Shown: piece after piece, positions 1-8,381 of the stretch
Position numbering within the stretch: the stretch's first letter is position 1
Layout of the letters: each line of letters begins with the position of its first letter
Source: Chitinophaga vietnamensis
GTDB lineage: Bacteria; Bacteroidota; Bacteroidia; Chitinophagales; Chitinophagaceae
Length of the DNA stretch: 64,000 bases
Assembly (NCBI RefSeq): GCF_902167635.1
Contig: NZ_CABHMS010000010.1
Location: forward strand, 170,449-234,448
Reading direction: 5' to 3'
Translations under genes and position numbers: made by a program
The notes under the pieces: model-generated
Told to the model about the DNA's origin: nothing
What the model saw: only the letters and a program-made list of their open reading frames with translations
Databases searched by the model: none

Positions 1-418
1 TACGGGTAGATTGCATTGCACGGCTACCAATATAACGCTCCTCCGGAGCGATGTACGGGTAGATTGCATTGTATGGCTACCAATATTGCGCTCCTCCGGA
101 GCGATGTATGGGTAGACCACATTGTATGGATACCAATATTGCGGTCCTGCGGAGATGTATGGGTAGATTGCATTGTATGGCTACCAATATAACGCTCCTG
201 CGGAGCGTACGGGTAGATTGCATCGCAGGGCTACCAATATTGCGCTCCTTCGGAGCGATGTAGGGTAGACCACATTGTATGGATACCAATATTGCGCTCC
301 GGAGGAGCGATGTATGGGTAGATTGCGTTGTATGGCTACCAATATAACGCTCCTCCGGAGCGATGTACGGGTAGATTGCATTGTATGGCTACCAATATAG
401 CGCTCCTCCGGAGCGATG
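1..418. repeat. Tandem array of eight ~53-bp hairpin repeats
   Basis: Eight head-to-tail units start at 1, 54, 107, 158, 208, 261, 313 and 366; lengths are 50-53 bp. Each unit reads tacgggtagattgcattgta, then ctaccaatat, then a hairpin of the form cgctcc-tc-cggagcg, then atg. Units differ by scattered substitutions and by small loop changes (tc, tg, tt, or an inverted ggaggag version near 295-308). The short reading frames through the array are by-products of the period. There are no unique spacers between the units, so it is not a CRISPR array. The array probably starts left of the window edge, because position 1 coincides with a unit start. It resembles REP/BIME-type intergenic repeats; its function is not evident. 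Confidence 0.9.
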
Positions 419-445
419 AACAGGTAGATCGCACAATATGTATCC

Positions 446-545
446 CCGCCATGCGCCCCGCAGGGGCGGCATATTGGTAGCTCAAATGATATACCTACGC
501 TTCCTGCGCCCCGTAGGGGCGCCATATTGGTAGCCGCCATATGGG
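446..545. repeat. Two inverted, GC-rich variants of the 53-bp hairpin repeat
   Basis: Two hairpins, cgccccgcaggggcg (around 454-468) and cgccccgtaggggcg (around 507-521), are each followed by atattggtag, the reverse complement of the ctaccaatat box in the upstream array. These copies therefore lie in the opposite orientation. Their stem is gcccc/ggggc instead of gctcc/ggagc, a paired T:A to C:G change. They sit about 100-190 bp upstream of the first lanthipeptide precursor and could fall in its leader or promoter region. Confidence 0.75.
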
Positions 546-647
546 CAACATGAAACCGGCTATTATTTTTATTTCTTAACCCAGACCCGCTTTATCCCCG
601 CTGTCACACCAGCCAGAGGGAAAGGTATGTCTATTAAAACCCAGTTT

Positions 648-821
648 ATGAAAAAGAAAAAAGTATCCCTCAGCAAAAAACTCGTGCTGAAAAAAGAAGC
701 CATTGTTAACCTGAACGCACAGGAACAAGCCAAAATCAATGGCGGCGCGCCTATCACCTGGTGGAGCGCTTGCTGTGTTGAAACTGATGAGGTGACCTGC
801 CCTGCTGGCTGTCACAGATAA
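648..821 (+). CDS. Class I lanthipeptide precursor A1
   Basis: A 57-residue precursor peptide. Residues 1-33 form a leader (MKKKK, then LSKKL, then LN..QE....NGG) ending in a double glycine, the usual cut site of C39 peptidase exporters. The 24-residue core has Cys at core positions 9, 10, 18 and 22 and Ser/Thr at 4, 7, 13 and 17, giving dehydratable residues and thiols for four lanthionine rings. An in-frame ATG at 627 exists, but 648 is preferred: it gives the same MKKKK start and the same 33-residue leader as the next two genes, and the bases before it (taaaac..c..tttatg) match those before the third precursor. The core closely resembles that of A2. Known relatives in this phylum include the pinensins of Chitinophaga pinensis; the ring pattern here is inferred, not known. 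Confidence 0.9.
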   Translation: MKKKKVSLSKKLVLKKEAIVNLNAQEQAKINGGAPITWWSACCVETDEVTCPAGCHR

Positions 822-853
822 GTTCTCCCATTATTCACCTTCATTCCACCCAC

Positions 854-1036
854 ATGAAAAAGAAAAAGCCTTTACTCAGCAAGAAACTCCTGCTGAAAAA
901 AGATGCCATCGCTAACCTGAATGAAGCGCAACAAGCCAGCATCGCTGGTGGTATGCCTGTTACCACCTGGAGCGTCTGCTGCGTAAAAACCAATGAGGCT
1001 ACCTGCCCCGATGACTGCGTAAGAACTCACTTTTAA
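854..1036 (+). CDS. Class I lanthipeptide precursor A2
   Basis: A 60-residue precursor with a 33-residue leader ending in AGG, almost identical in layout to A1. The 27-residue core starts MPVTTWSVCC and keeps all four cysteines of A1 (core positions 9, 10, 18, 22) and the Thr residues at 4, 13 and 17, with three extra residues plus a C-terminal His-Phe tail. Thr13-Thr17-Cys18-Cys22 has the arrangement needed for two crossed rings. The gene lies 32 bp after A1 and 10 bp before A3. A1 and A2 look like recent duplicates and might act as variants or as a pair; the sequence cannot tell. Confidence 0.9.
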   Translation: MKKKKPLLSKKLLLKKDAIANLNEAQQASIAGGMPVTTWSVCCVKTNEATCPDDCVRTHF

Positions 1037-1046
1037 AACACCATTT

Positions 1047-1244
1047 ATGAAAAAGAAAAAAATTGACCTCAGCAAAAAACTGCTGTTGAACAAATCAACA
1101 GTGGCTTCCTTGAACACCGACCAACAGCAGCAATTGCTGGGTGGTTTCGGCGTATCTGTGCTCTGTACAGACGACACCCGTCAGATCTCCAGCTGCCGCG
1201 CTACCAGCCCTGGCACTGGCCGTCCCTGCTGCCAGATACCTTGA
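1047..1244 (+). CDS. Class I lanthipeptide precursor A3, divergent core
   Basis: A 65-residue precursor. The 33-residue leader (MKKKKIDLSKKL ... LLGG) matches A1 and A2, but the 32-residue core is unrelated: it begins FGVSVLC, has Cys at core positions 7, 17, 28 and 29, and Ser/Thr at 4, 8, 11, 15, 16, 20, 21 and 24. The shared leader means the same LanB, LanC and exporter should process it. The stop codon is followed within 26 bp by a stem-loop (1270-1300) that separates the precursor genes from the enzyme genes. Confidence 0.9.
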   Translation: MKKKKIDLSKKLLLNKSTVASLNTDQQQQLLGGFGVSVLCTDDTRQISSCRATSPGTGRPCCQIP

Positions 1245-1269
1245 TAGCACCGGACTGTTTATTTTTTTA

Positions 1270-1300
1270 CAACCGGGAAGATGTCCTGTTTTCCCGGTTG
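1270..1300 (+). terminator. Stem-loop between precursor and enzyme genes (attenuator-like)
   Basis: Ten bases, caaccgggaa (1270-1279), pair perfectly with ttcccggttg (1291-1300) around an 11-base loop. A T-run (attttttta) precedes rather than follows the stem, so it is not a classical intrinsic terminator; it could partly stop transcription or protect the 3' end of the precursor message, raising precursor over enzyme levels. The ATG at 1281 lies in the loop, which argues against it as the start of the cyclase gene. Confidence 0.6.
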
Positions 1301-1322
1301 TATATCATCAACCTCCTGGCAA

Positions 1323-2528
1323 ATGAATCCTGTTCCATTACCGCTGCAACAACTTTATCACGACCTGGTCCAGCTGCTCCGCGAAGAGCGTTTTGATGCG
1401 GACTACGCCAACAGCCTCTTTAAAGGGCCCTGGGGAGCGCTCCTGTTTATGTTCTACTATGAGCAGTATGCCGATCCTACGGCAGATAATGCCACCGCCC
1501 TGCTGGAAAAGATATACGAGCAATACTCGATCGAGGAAGATAGCAGCTATGCCTTCTGTTCCGGCCATACCGGCCCTTTCTGGCTGTTGGATCATCTCAA
1601 CAGGCATGGGTTCCTGGAGATGGATATGCAATACCTCGCGGATGATTTCGTGACAGCTACGATTGTACAAAGCCGTGATCATCTCGATCATCTCAATTTC
1701 GATTTCCTGCATGGCAGCTCCGGCATGTGCAATTTCCTGCTGCATTACAGTGCCCGCCCCGATGTAGCGGCACACTTGCAGGAGTTTGTAAATGCGATGA
1801 TGCTCCACAGCAAAATGACCGCCCACGGCCGCAGTCTGCCGCTCTTCTATACGCATGAAAAGCCGGTGGGCACTTTCGTGGATGCTTTCAGTCTGGCTCA
1901 TGGTTCCTGCTCCATCCTCATTATACTGGCAAAGATCTACCAGGCGGGCATCGCGCAGGAGCAATGCCGGCAACTGCTGCTCGAAAGTTTTCCTTTCATC
2001 CTCCATCATAAAAATACACCGGCGGAAGGCAGCTTCCAGGCGCTGTTTCCAGCCATACTGGACGGTCATTCGATCAACAGTCGTCTTTCATGGTGCTATG
2101 GTGATCTCAACGTAGCGCTGGCGCTCTGGCGTTGTGGCCAGGCTATCAACATGCCTGCCTGGCAGGAAGAAGCCAAAGCGATCATGCATTATAATATTTG
2201 CCGCAATACGGATGAAGCGGCAGGTATCCTCGATAATTGTATCTGTCATGGTTCTGGCGGCATCGCCGCCTTTTACCGGAAGTTCTGGTTCGAGACGGGA
2301 GATATTGCTTTCTACCACTGCGCCAGCCACTGGCAGCGGCAAGCGGTGGAGAAAATTTCTTTTGATGAAGAAGGCCGCAAACACGGCATCAAAGTATGGC
2401 AGGGAAAAGACAAACAATGGGACTATGCCTGGGACCTGCTGGATGGCGGGGCCGGCGTGGGATTGTCGATGTTGTCGCACCTGCATGATACGCCACTGGC
2501 CTGGGATGAATGTTTCTTGTTGTCATAA
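1323..2528 (+). CDS. lanC: Lanthipeptide cyclase LanC
   Basis: A 401-residue LanC-like protein that would add cysteine thiols to dehydrated Ser/Thr to form the thioether rings. The zinc ligands of the family are visible: Cys258 in SWCYGD and Cys308-His309 in CICHGSGG. Other barrel-repeat signatures are FLHGSSG, LAHGSCS and LLDGGAGVGLS, as expected for the alpha-toroid. Length is normal for the family. An in-frame ATG at 1281 falls in a hairpin loop and would add 14 unrelated residues, so the start at 1323 (MNPVPLPLQ) is preferred. It precedes the dehydratase gene by 13 bp and belongs to the same operon. The usual order in many clusters is LanB before LanC; here LanC comes first. Confidence 0.92.
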   Translation: MNPVPLPLQQLYHDLVQLLREERFDADYANSLFKGPWGALLFMFYYEQYADPTADNATALLEKIYEQYSIEEDSSYAFCSGHTGPFWLLDHLNRHGFLEMDMQYLADDFVTATIVQSRDHLDHLNFDFLHGSSGMCNFLLHYSARPDVAAHLQEFVNAMMLHSKMTAHGRSLPLFYTHEKPVGTFVDAFSLAHGSCSILIILAKIYQAGIAQEQCRQLLLESFPFILHHKNTPAEGSFQALFPAILDGHSINSRLSWCYGDLNVALALWRCGQAINMPAWQEEAKAIMHYNICRNTDEAAGILDNCICHGSGGIAAFYRKFWFETGDIAFYHCASHWQRQAVEKISFDEEGRKHGIKVWQGKDKQWDYAWDLLDGGAGVGLSMLSHLHDTPLAWDECFLLS

Positions 2529-2541
2529 AAAATAATTGAAA

Positions 2542-5500
2542 ATGGCACTTTCGCATAAAGGGTTTTTCCTGTTGAGAACTCCGCTATACCCTGTAACCCG
2601 CTACAGGGAGGTGTTACAGGACAGCCTGTCTGAGCTGGCCGCCGCACATCCGCTGTTCCTGTATGCGCTGTGCATTGCTTCCAAAGACCTGCTGCGGGAA
2701 CTGGAACGCGCCATCGCCGATCCTGCGGCGTTTAACCAGAAGAAGCTCGATAAATTACGCCGCTCTCTTTATAAATATTGGGTACGCGCCTGCACGCGCA
2801 GCACGCCCTACGGCATTTTCGCCGGATGCACCACCGGCGCCATCGCCGGCAACACAGTGATACAATTGCAAGATATTACCGCCGCACATCAGCATGTGCG
2901 ACTGGACATGGATTATTTCACCAAAATCTGCGACCACATACAGCAACTCCCGGAAGTGAAGCCGGTACTGCGTTACAGCCCGAACAACAGCATATACCCG
3001 GCGGGCAACAAATACCGTTATGCAGAATATACTATTCAGCATAACTACCGCAAGTACCTGCTTACTTCCGTGGAGGACTCTGTATTTATGGAGAAGATAT
3101 TAGGGGAAACCCGCGCGGGATCAACTGTAGCGGAGATCGTTCAAATGATATTGTCGGAAGATGATACCATCGCGCAGGAAGAGGCGGAAGCTTTTGTGGA
3201 AGAACTGATACAATCACAATTGCTGATACCGGATATTTCACCGCAGATCACAGGCCCCGATCAGCTACAGGCGCTGATCAGCCGTTTGTCGTCGGTGGCA
3301 GAGGCGGAGGTCCTGTACCAGTCTTTATGCGGCCTGCAGCAATTGTTGCGCCAGCAAGACTTTGCGCGCACGCGGCTCAATAGCATCCAGCAAATGTGCG
3401 AAACGCTTTTTCCTTTGGAAGCGCCGAAAGACCTGCTGCAGGTAGATCTTTTTAAAACGGCCCATACCTGCACCCTGAGCGAAAAACTCGTGAGCGATAT
3501 TACCACGCAGGTGAACCGTTTGTTATCTATCTGCCACGGCTATACGAAATCACAATCGGAGATGAGCAACTTTGCGGCCCGTTTCCGTGAGCAATATGAA
3601 TCGCGGGAGATGCCGCTCAGCTTTGTGCTGGACGCGGAAACCGGCATCGGCTATGGCGGCGCTACGGAACAAACGGTACATACGCCTTTCGTGGAAGACG
3701 TGTCCAATGGCCCCGCTACAGAAAACGCGACGGTGAGCTGGTCTGCCCTGCAACAGTTATGCCTGGATAAATACGAAACATTCCTGAAGGAAGGAGGAGG
3801 TACGGTGTACATCACCGATGAAGACCTTCAAAAACTGGGCGACCCGGAAACGGTGAACATGGCCAACAGCTGCTATCTCTTTGGTACGGTGCTGGCCGCA
3901 TCTGCGGAGGCGGCAGATAATGGCGACTACCAGTTTGCGATGCAGTCGATGGGCGGCCCTTCCGCCGCCAACCTGCTCGGCCGCTTCTGTAGCGGCGATC
4001 CCGTGTTGGCCGCCAAACTGGCTGCCACACTGGAAGAGGAGGCTGCTGCGCATCCCGATGCCATACTCGCGGAGGTAGTGCATTATCCTGAAGCGCGTGC
4101 CGCCAATGTATTGATCAGGCCCGCTTTGCGGCCTTATGAAATACCGTATATCAGCGTGCCTGCCGCCACGGCAGATCATCAGATACCGGTATCCGACCTG
4201 CTGGTGAGCGTGCGGGGCAATGATGTGATCCTCCGCAGCAAAAGGCTCAACAAGCGCGTGATGCCGCGCCTCAGCTCTGCGCATAATTACAGTTTCAATA
4301 GCCTGCCGGTGTATAAGTTCCTCTGCGATCTGCAACATCAGTCGGTGGTATCGCATCTGTCCTGGGACTGGGGCGTGCTGGCTTCCCGGCAGCGATTGCC
4401 GCGTGTAGTGTATAAAAATATTATCCTCGCCAGGGCAGGATGGACGCTTACTTTTAAAGAGGTAGAGCAGCTGGGAGAAGCAGAGGCCGCACTACTGTCC
4501 TTTTTCACGGAATACCGTTCACGGCATGCCATGCCGGCGCTGGTATTGCTGGCAGAAGCAGATAATGAACTACTGATCGATCTCACACAACCCGCGTCTA
4601 TACAGGTGTTGATGGAACATCTGCGGAGTAAAGGCCATGCAAAGCTGAAAGAATTTATCAATGGCGAAACAGAAGGCCTGGTGCGCGATGCGCAAAACAA
4701 CGTATATGCGCACGAGTTATTACTGCCGCTCACCTGCATGCCTGCTGCCGCCAAAACGGCTACGATGGCTGCTCCGCGGCGCATGATCCTGGATGGACCC
4801 ATGCGTTCTTTTACGCCCGGCAGCGAATGGCTATTTGTAAAGATCTATTGTGGATTTAAAACTGGAGAAGAATTGCTGGCCGGTTATTTTGCCGCGCAGC
4901 TTCCGGAATGGCAGGAGGATGGCCTCTTTGAGCAGTTTTTCTTTCTGCGCTTCGGCGATCCGCAGCCGCATATCCGCATCCGTTTTCTGAACAGCGCGCA
5001 TCCGGCGAACAATGATGTGATACTGCACCGCATCGCCGCCGCCATGCAGCCTTTCATTGCGTCGGGGCAGGTGAGCAAGGTGCAATGCGATACTTACGTA
5101 AGGGAGATAGAAAGATATGGCGCGGAGACCATAATGTATTGCGAGCAATTGTTCATGGCCGACAGCCAGGCGGTATTGGGCATCATCAGCATGCTGGATG
5201 GCGCCGAGGGCGAGGCCTTCCGCTGGAAACTGGCCCTGCGCGGCGCGGGCATGCTGCTGGAAGATTTCGGGCTGAGCATCTCCGAACGCAAAAACCTGCT
5301 GGCCGCGCTGCGGGAGAGCTTCATCACCGAATTTGGCGGCGCTAAATTGCAGCACAAAGCACTCAACGATAAATACCGCAAGCATCAGCAGGAGATACAA
5401 TCATTTATGCAGGCAGCGGATGATGAGAAGAACGAGATCACAGAAGCAATTGAAATGTTCCAGGCGAGAAGCGCCGTGACGGCACCTTTGGCGGAGAAGA

Positions 5501-5673
5501 TACAATCGCTTTGCAGAGATGAAAACCGCTATCGCGATATCGTAGCCAGTCATCTTCATATGTTCCTCAACCGCATCTTCGTGGCTAAACAACGCAAGCA
5601 CGAACTGGTCATTTACTTCTTCCTCGAAAAATACTATTTGTCACAACTGGCCATGGCCGCTACTATACGATGA
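2542..5673 (+). CDS. lanB: Lanthipeptide dehydratase LanB, full length
   Basis: A 1043-residue class I dehydratase. The N-terminal two thirds is the glutamylation domain (MALSHKGFFLLRTPLYPV at the start, RSTPYGIFAG, RLDMDYF, RPALRPYEIPYISVP, RLSSAHNYSF); from about residue 754 the elimination domain follows (SEWLFVKIYCG, then FLRFGDPQPHIRIRF, typical of the SpaB_C/thiopeptide-type domain). Both halves are fused, unlike the split dehydratases known from some Bacteroidota clusters. It should use glutamyl-tRNA to activate Ser/Thr of the three precursors. ATG 2542 is chosen over a TTG at 2536. The stop overlaps the exporter start by four bases (ATGA), implying translational coupling. Confidence 0.93.
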   Translation: MALSHKGFFLLRTPLYPVTRYREVLQDSLSELAAAHPLFLYALCIASKDLLRELERAIADPAAFNQKKLDKLRRSLYKYWVRACTRSTPYGIFAGCTTGAIAGNTVIQLQDITAAHQHVRLDMDYFTKICDHIQQLPEVKPVLRYSPNNSIYPAGNKYRYAEYTIQHNYRKYLLTSVEDSVFMEKILGETRAGSTVAEIVQMILSEDDTIAQEEAEAFVEELIQSQLLIPDISPQITGPDQLQALISRLSSVAEAEVLYQSLCGLQQLLRQQDFARTRLNSIQQMCETLFPLEAPKDLLQVDLFKTAHTCTLSEKLVSDITTQVNRLLSICHGYTKSQSEMSNFAARFREQYESREMPLSFVLDAETGIGYGGATEQTVHTPFVEDVSNGPATENATVSWSALQQLCLDKYETFLKEGGGTVYITDEDLQKLGDPETVNMANSCYLFGTVLAASAEAADNGDYQFAMQSMGGPSAANLLGRFCSGDPVLAAKLAATLEEEAAAHPDAILAEVVHYPEARAANVLIRPALRPYEIPYISVPAATADHQIPVSDLLVSVRGNDVILRSKRLNKRVMPRLSSAHNYSFNSLPVYKFLCDLQHQSVVSHLSWDWGVLASRQRLPRVVYKNIILARAGWTLTFKEVEQLGEAEAALLSFFTEYRSRHAMPALVLLAEADNELLIDLTQPASIQVLMEHLRSKGHAKLKEFINGETEGLVRDAQNNVYAHELLLPLTCMPAAAKTATMAAPRRMILDGPMRSFTPGSEWLFVKIYCGFKTGEELLAGYFAAQLPEWQEDGLFEQFFFLRFGDPQPHIRIRFLNSAHPANNDVILHRIAAAMQPFIASGQVSKVQCDTYVREIERYGAETIMYCEQLFMADSQAVLGIISMLDGAEGEAFRWKLALRGAGMLLEDFGLSISERKNLLAALRESFITEFGGAKLQHKALNDKYRKHQQEIQSFMQAADDEKNEITEAIEMFQARSAVTAPLAEKIQSLCRDENRYRDIVASHLHMFLNRIFVAKQRKHELVIYFFLEKYYLSQLAMAATIR

Positions 5674-7868
5674 TGGGATTCACTTTTTTCAAACAGCTGG
5701 ATGCGATGGACTGCGGCCCTACCTGCCTGAAGATGATAGCAAAATATCACGGCCGCGACTATCCGCTGGAATATCTGCGGCAGCAGTCGGGCATTACGCG
5801 CGAAGGCGTTACCCTGCTCGGCATCAGTGAGGCGGCGGAGAAGATCGGTATGCGCACCAACGCCGTGCAGGTCACCTTTGAAGAGCTGGACGAGCTGGTG
5901 GAACTGCCTTGCATCCTGCATTGGAACCAGCAGCATTTCGTGGTGCTGCCCCCACAGAATTACGACCGGCATAAAAAAAATGACAAGATACTTGTGGCAG
6001 ATCCTGCACATGGCATGGTAAAGGTAGACAGGGCCACCTTTCAGCGTTGCTGGCAAGGTAACCGGAACCGCGGGGTGGCGCTGATGTTGGAGCCCGGCGA
6101 AAATTTTTTTGCCCTGAAGTCGGAGAAGCCCGCCCGTAGCGGCTTTCGCTTCCTGTTCCGCTACCTGAAACCTTACCGCAGGCAGGTAGTGCAACTGATG
6201 CTTAGCCTGCTGCTCGCCAGTTTGTTATCGCTCATCGCGCCCTTTCTCACACAGAGCCTGGTGGATGATGGCATCAACCGGCATCATATCGGTTTTGTAT
6301 ACCTGGTGCTGTTTTCGCAGCTATTGCTGTTTGCCGGTGCTACCGCTATCGAAATGATCCGCAGCTGGATATTGTTGCATATGAACAGCCGTATCAATAT
6401 TAACATCATCTCTGATTTTCTCATCAAGCTGATGAAATTGCCGATCCGTTTTTTTGATACGAAGATGATCGGTGATATCCGTCAGCGCATCAACGATCAT
6501 ACCCGCATACAAGCTTTTTTAACCGGTACTACTTTGTCTACACTTTTTTCATTTGTGAACCTCCTCGTATTTGCCGCGGTGCTGGCGGTATACAGCTGGA
6601 AGATATTATTGGTGTTTGTATTTTTCAGTGCGGCGGCTATTACGTGGATATTGTTTTTCCTGCGCCGCCGCAAGGCGCTCGACTACAAACGTTTTCAGCG
6701 GATGAGCGAAAATGAGAACGTGCTGTTCGAAATGATCACCGGTATGCAGGAGATTAAACTGAATAATTGTGAAACAGCGCGCCGCTGGGAGTGGGAGCAT
6801 GTGCAGGCGGGCCTGTACCGCATCAATGTGAAGGGCCTGGCCCTGGGGCAGTATCAGCAGCTGGGGGCGGTTTTTTTTCATCAGCTTAAAAATATCCTTA
6901 TCTCGTTTATCACCGCAACAGAAGTGATGAACGGGCATCTAACGCTGGGGATGATGTTATCCGTGAGTTACATTATCGGGCAGATGAATAGTCCGCTGGA
7001 TCAGTTGCTGACCTTCATTCAATCTGCGCAGGACGCCAAGATCAGTTTAGACAGATTGGGGGAGATCCATGAGCGGGAAGAAGAGGAGGCGCCGGAACGC
7101 GCGCCGGGCGTGCCTTCCCGGCTGAGTGGCGGGGATATTCATCTGCATCATGTATCCTTCCGTTATGGCGCGCGGCAATCCGCCTATGTGTTGCAGGATA
7201 TCAACCTTACCATTCCGGAAGGCAAGGTGACCGCTATTGTGGGTACCAGTGGCAGTGGTAAAACTACCCTGATGAAATTGTTGTTGCAATTCTATGCGCC
7301 GGATGAAGGCACTATCACCGTTGGCGGTCAGCCACTGCAAAGCATTTCACCGAAGTGGTGGAGGAGGCAATGCGGCAATGTGATGCAGGATGGATTTATT
7401 TTTTCGGCCAGTATTGCAAAGAATATTGCGATCAGCGATGAAAAGATCGATCAGGAGAAGTTGATAAAAGCGGCGGAAGCGGCCAATATCAGGGATTTCA
7501 TCGAGGCTTTGCCGGCGGGGTATCAAACGCGTATTGGTACGGCTGGCAATGGCATCAGTGCAGGGCAGCGGCAACGTATCCAGATCGCGCGGGCGATCTA
7601 TAAGGATCCATCTTATCTTTTCTTTGATGAGGCGACGAGCGCGCTGGATGCCAATAATGAGCGGGTGATCATGCATAACCTGGAACATTTCTTCCGGGGG
7701 AAGACGGTGGTGGTGATTGCGCATCGTTTAAGTACGGTGCGGCATGCGGACCAGATCATTGTGCTGGATAAGGGCCGTATTGTGGAGCGGGGCACGCATG
7801 CCGCGCTCACGGCCAATCGTGGTAATTATTTTGAACTTGTAAAAAACCAGCTGGAGCTGGGCGCCTGA
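5670..7868 (+). CDS. lanT: Peptidase-containing ABC exporter (LanT, C39 type)
   Basis: A 732-residue bifunctional leader peptidase and exporter. The C39 peptidase is at the N-terminus: catalytic Cys15 in MDCGPTC, His in LHWNQQHFVVL, Asp in VADPAHG. Six membrane helices follow (about 165-440), then the ATPase: Walker A GTSGSGKTT (from residue 525), signature ISAGQRQRIQ (629), Walker B YLFFDEATSALD (649-660) and IAHRLSTV. It would cut after the GG of all three precursors and move the cores across the inner membrane, which explains why no separate LanP protease is present. The start overlaps the lanB stop; the next gene follows after 6 bp. Confidence 0.94.
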   Translation: MMGFTFFKQLDAMDCGPTCLKMIAKYHGRDYPLEYLRQQSGITREGVTLLGISEAAEKIGMRTNAVQVTFEELDELVELPCILHWNQQHFVVLPPQNYDRHKKNDKILVADPAHGMVKVDRATFQRCWQGNRNRGVALMLEPGENFFALKSEKPARSGFRFLFRYLKPYRRQVVQLMLSLLLASLLSLIAPFLTQSLVDDGINRHHIGFVYLVLFSQLLLFAGATAIEMIRSWILLHMNSRININIISDFLIKLMKLPIRFFDTKMIGDIRQRINDHTRIQAFLTGTTLSTLFSFVNLLVFAAVLAVYSWKILLVFVFFSAAAITWILFFLRRRKALDYKRFQRMSENENVLFEMITGMQEIKLNNCETARRWEWEHVQAGLYRINVKGLALGQYQQLGAVFFHQLKNILISFITATEVMNGHLTLGMMLSVSYIIGQMNSPLDQLLTFIQSAQDAKISLDRLGEIHEREEEEAPERAPGVPSRLSGGDIHLHHVSFRYGARQSAYVLQDINLTIPEGKVTAIVGTSGSGKTTLMKLLLQFYAPDEGTITVGGQPLQSISPKWWRRQCGNVMQDGFIFSASIAKNIAISDEKIDQEKLIKAAEAANIRDFIEALPAGYQTRIGTAGNGISAGQRQRIQIARAIYKDPSYLFFDEATSALDANNERVIMHNLEHFFRGKTVVVIAHRLSTVRHADQIIVLDKGRIVERGTHAALTANRGNYFELVKNQLELGA

Positions 7869-7874
7869 TAAAAT

Positions 7875-8381
7875 ATGCCGGAACAAAAAACATTTACACA
7901 TGCCTCGCTGGAAGAGGTGCGCAGTGAAGAGGTGCAGGAGCTCATGGGCAAGATGCCGCCGTGGATTGTGCGCAGCGGTATTACGATGATCGGTATTGTA
8001 TTGTTATGTACTCTGGTGATGGCCGCCTGCCTGCGTTTCCCGGAGGTGGTGGCGGTGCGTGTATCCGTGAGAGGTAGTGAGGTGCAGGCGGTGGTGCCGT
8101 CAAAAGATGTATGGAAAGTACGTCCGGGCCAGGCGGTGGTGATCCGGTTGGATGCCTATCCATATGAGCAGTATGGCGTATTACAGGGGATGGTGCAAAC
8201 GATTCCATTCGCAATTTCTGATACTACTTTCACCTGCAGGATAAAATTGAAACAGGGGAGGACTACGGCTACGGGAAAGGTGATCCCTCTGCAACCCTTG
8301 CTGGTGGCTGATGCGGAGATTGTAATCAGTGAAAAGAGCTTGTTGTACCGCTTATCAAGGCATTTCTTAACCAGTAATTAA
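7875..8381 (+). CDS. Short HlyD-like periplasmic adaptor
   Basis: A 168-residue protein that begins like Bacteroidota HlyD-type adaptors (EEVQELMGKMPPWIVR), has one membrane helix (about 34-55), then a short beta-rich part (VSVRGSEVQAVVPSKDVWKV-type half-lipoyl and barrel). Usual HlyD-family partners of peptidase exporters are about 400 residues with a long coiled-coil hairpin; that hairpin and the second lipoyl half are absent. No frameshift is seen and the stop is clean, so it is either a naturally minimal adaptor or a long-fixed deletion. It is the last gene of the lanthipeptide operon. No TolC-like outer membrane factor lies nearby. Confidence 0.75.
   Translation: MPEQKTFTHASLEEVRSEEVQELMGKMPPWIVRSGITMIGIVLLCTLVMAACLRFPEVVAVRVSVRGSEVQAVVPSKDVWKVRPGQAVVIRLDAYPYEQYGVLQGMVQTIPFAISDTTFTCRIKLKQGRTTATGKVIPLQPLLVADAEIVISEKSLLYRLSRHFLTSN

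Noticed and set aside
1-418. CRISPR array
   Set aside because: Units are contiguous with no unique spacers, vary between copies and contain hairpins of their own; no cas gene is nearby.
69-540. Short open frames on both strands through the 53-bp repeat array
   Set aside because: The frames follow the repeat period, have repetitive composition without known motifs and occur on both strands.
627-647. Earlier ATG for the first lanthipeptide precursor
   Set aside because: It would break the common 33-residue leader of the three precursors and the shared bases before the ATG at 648.
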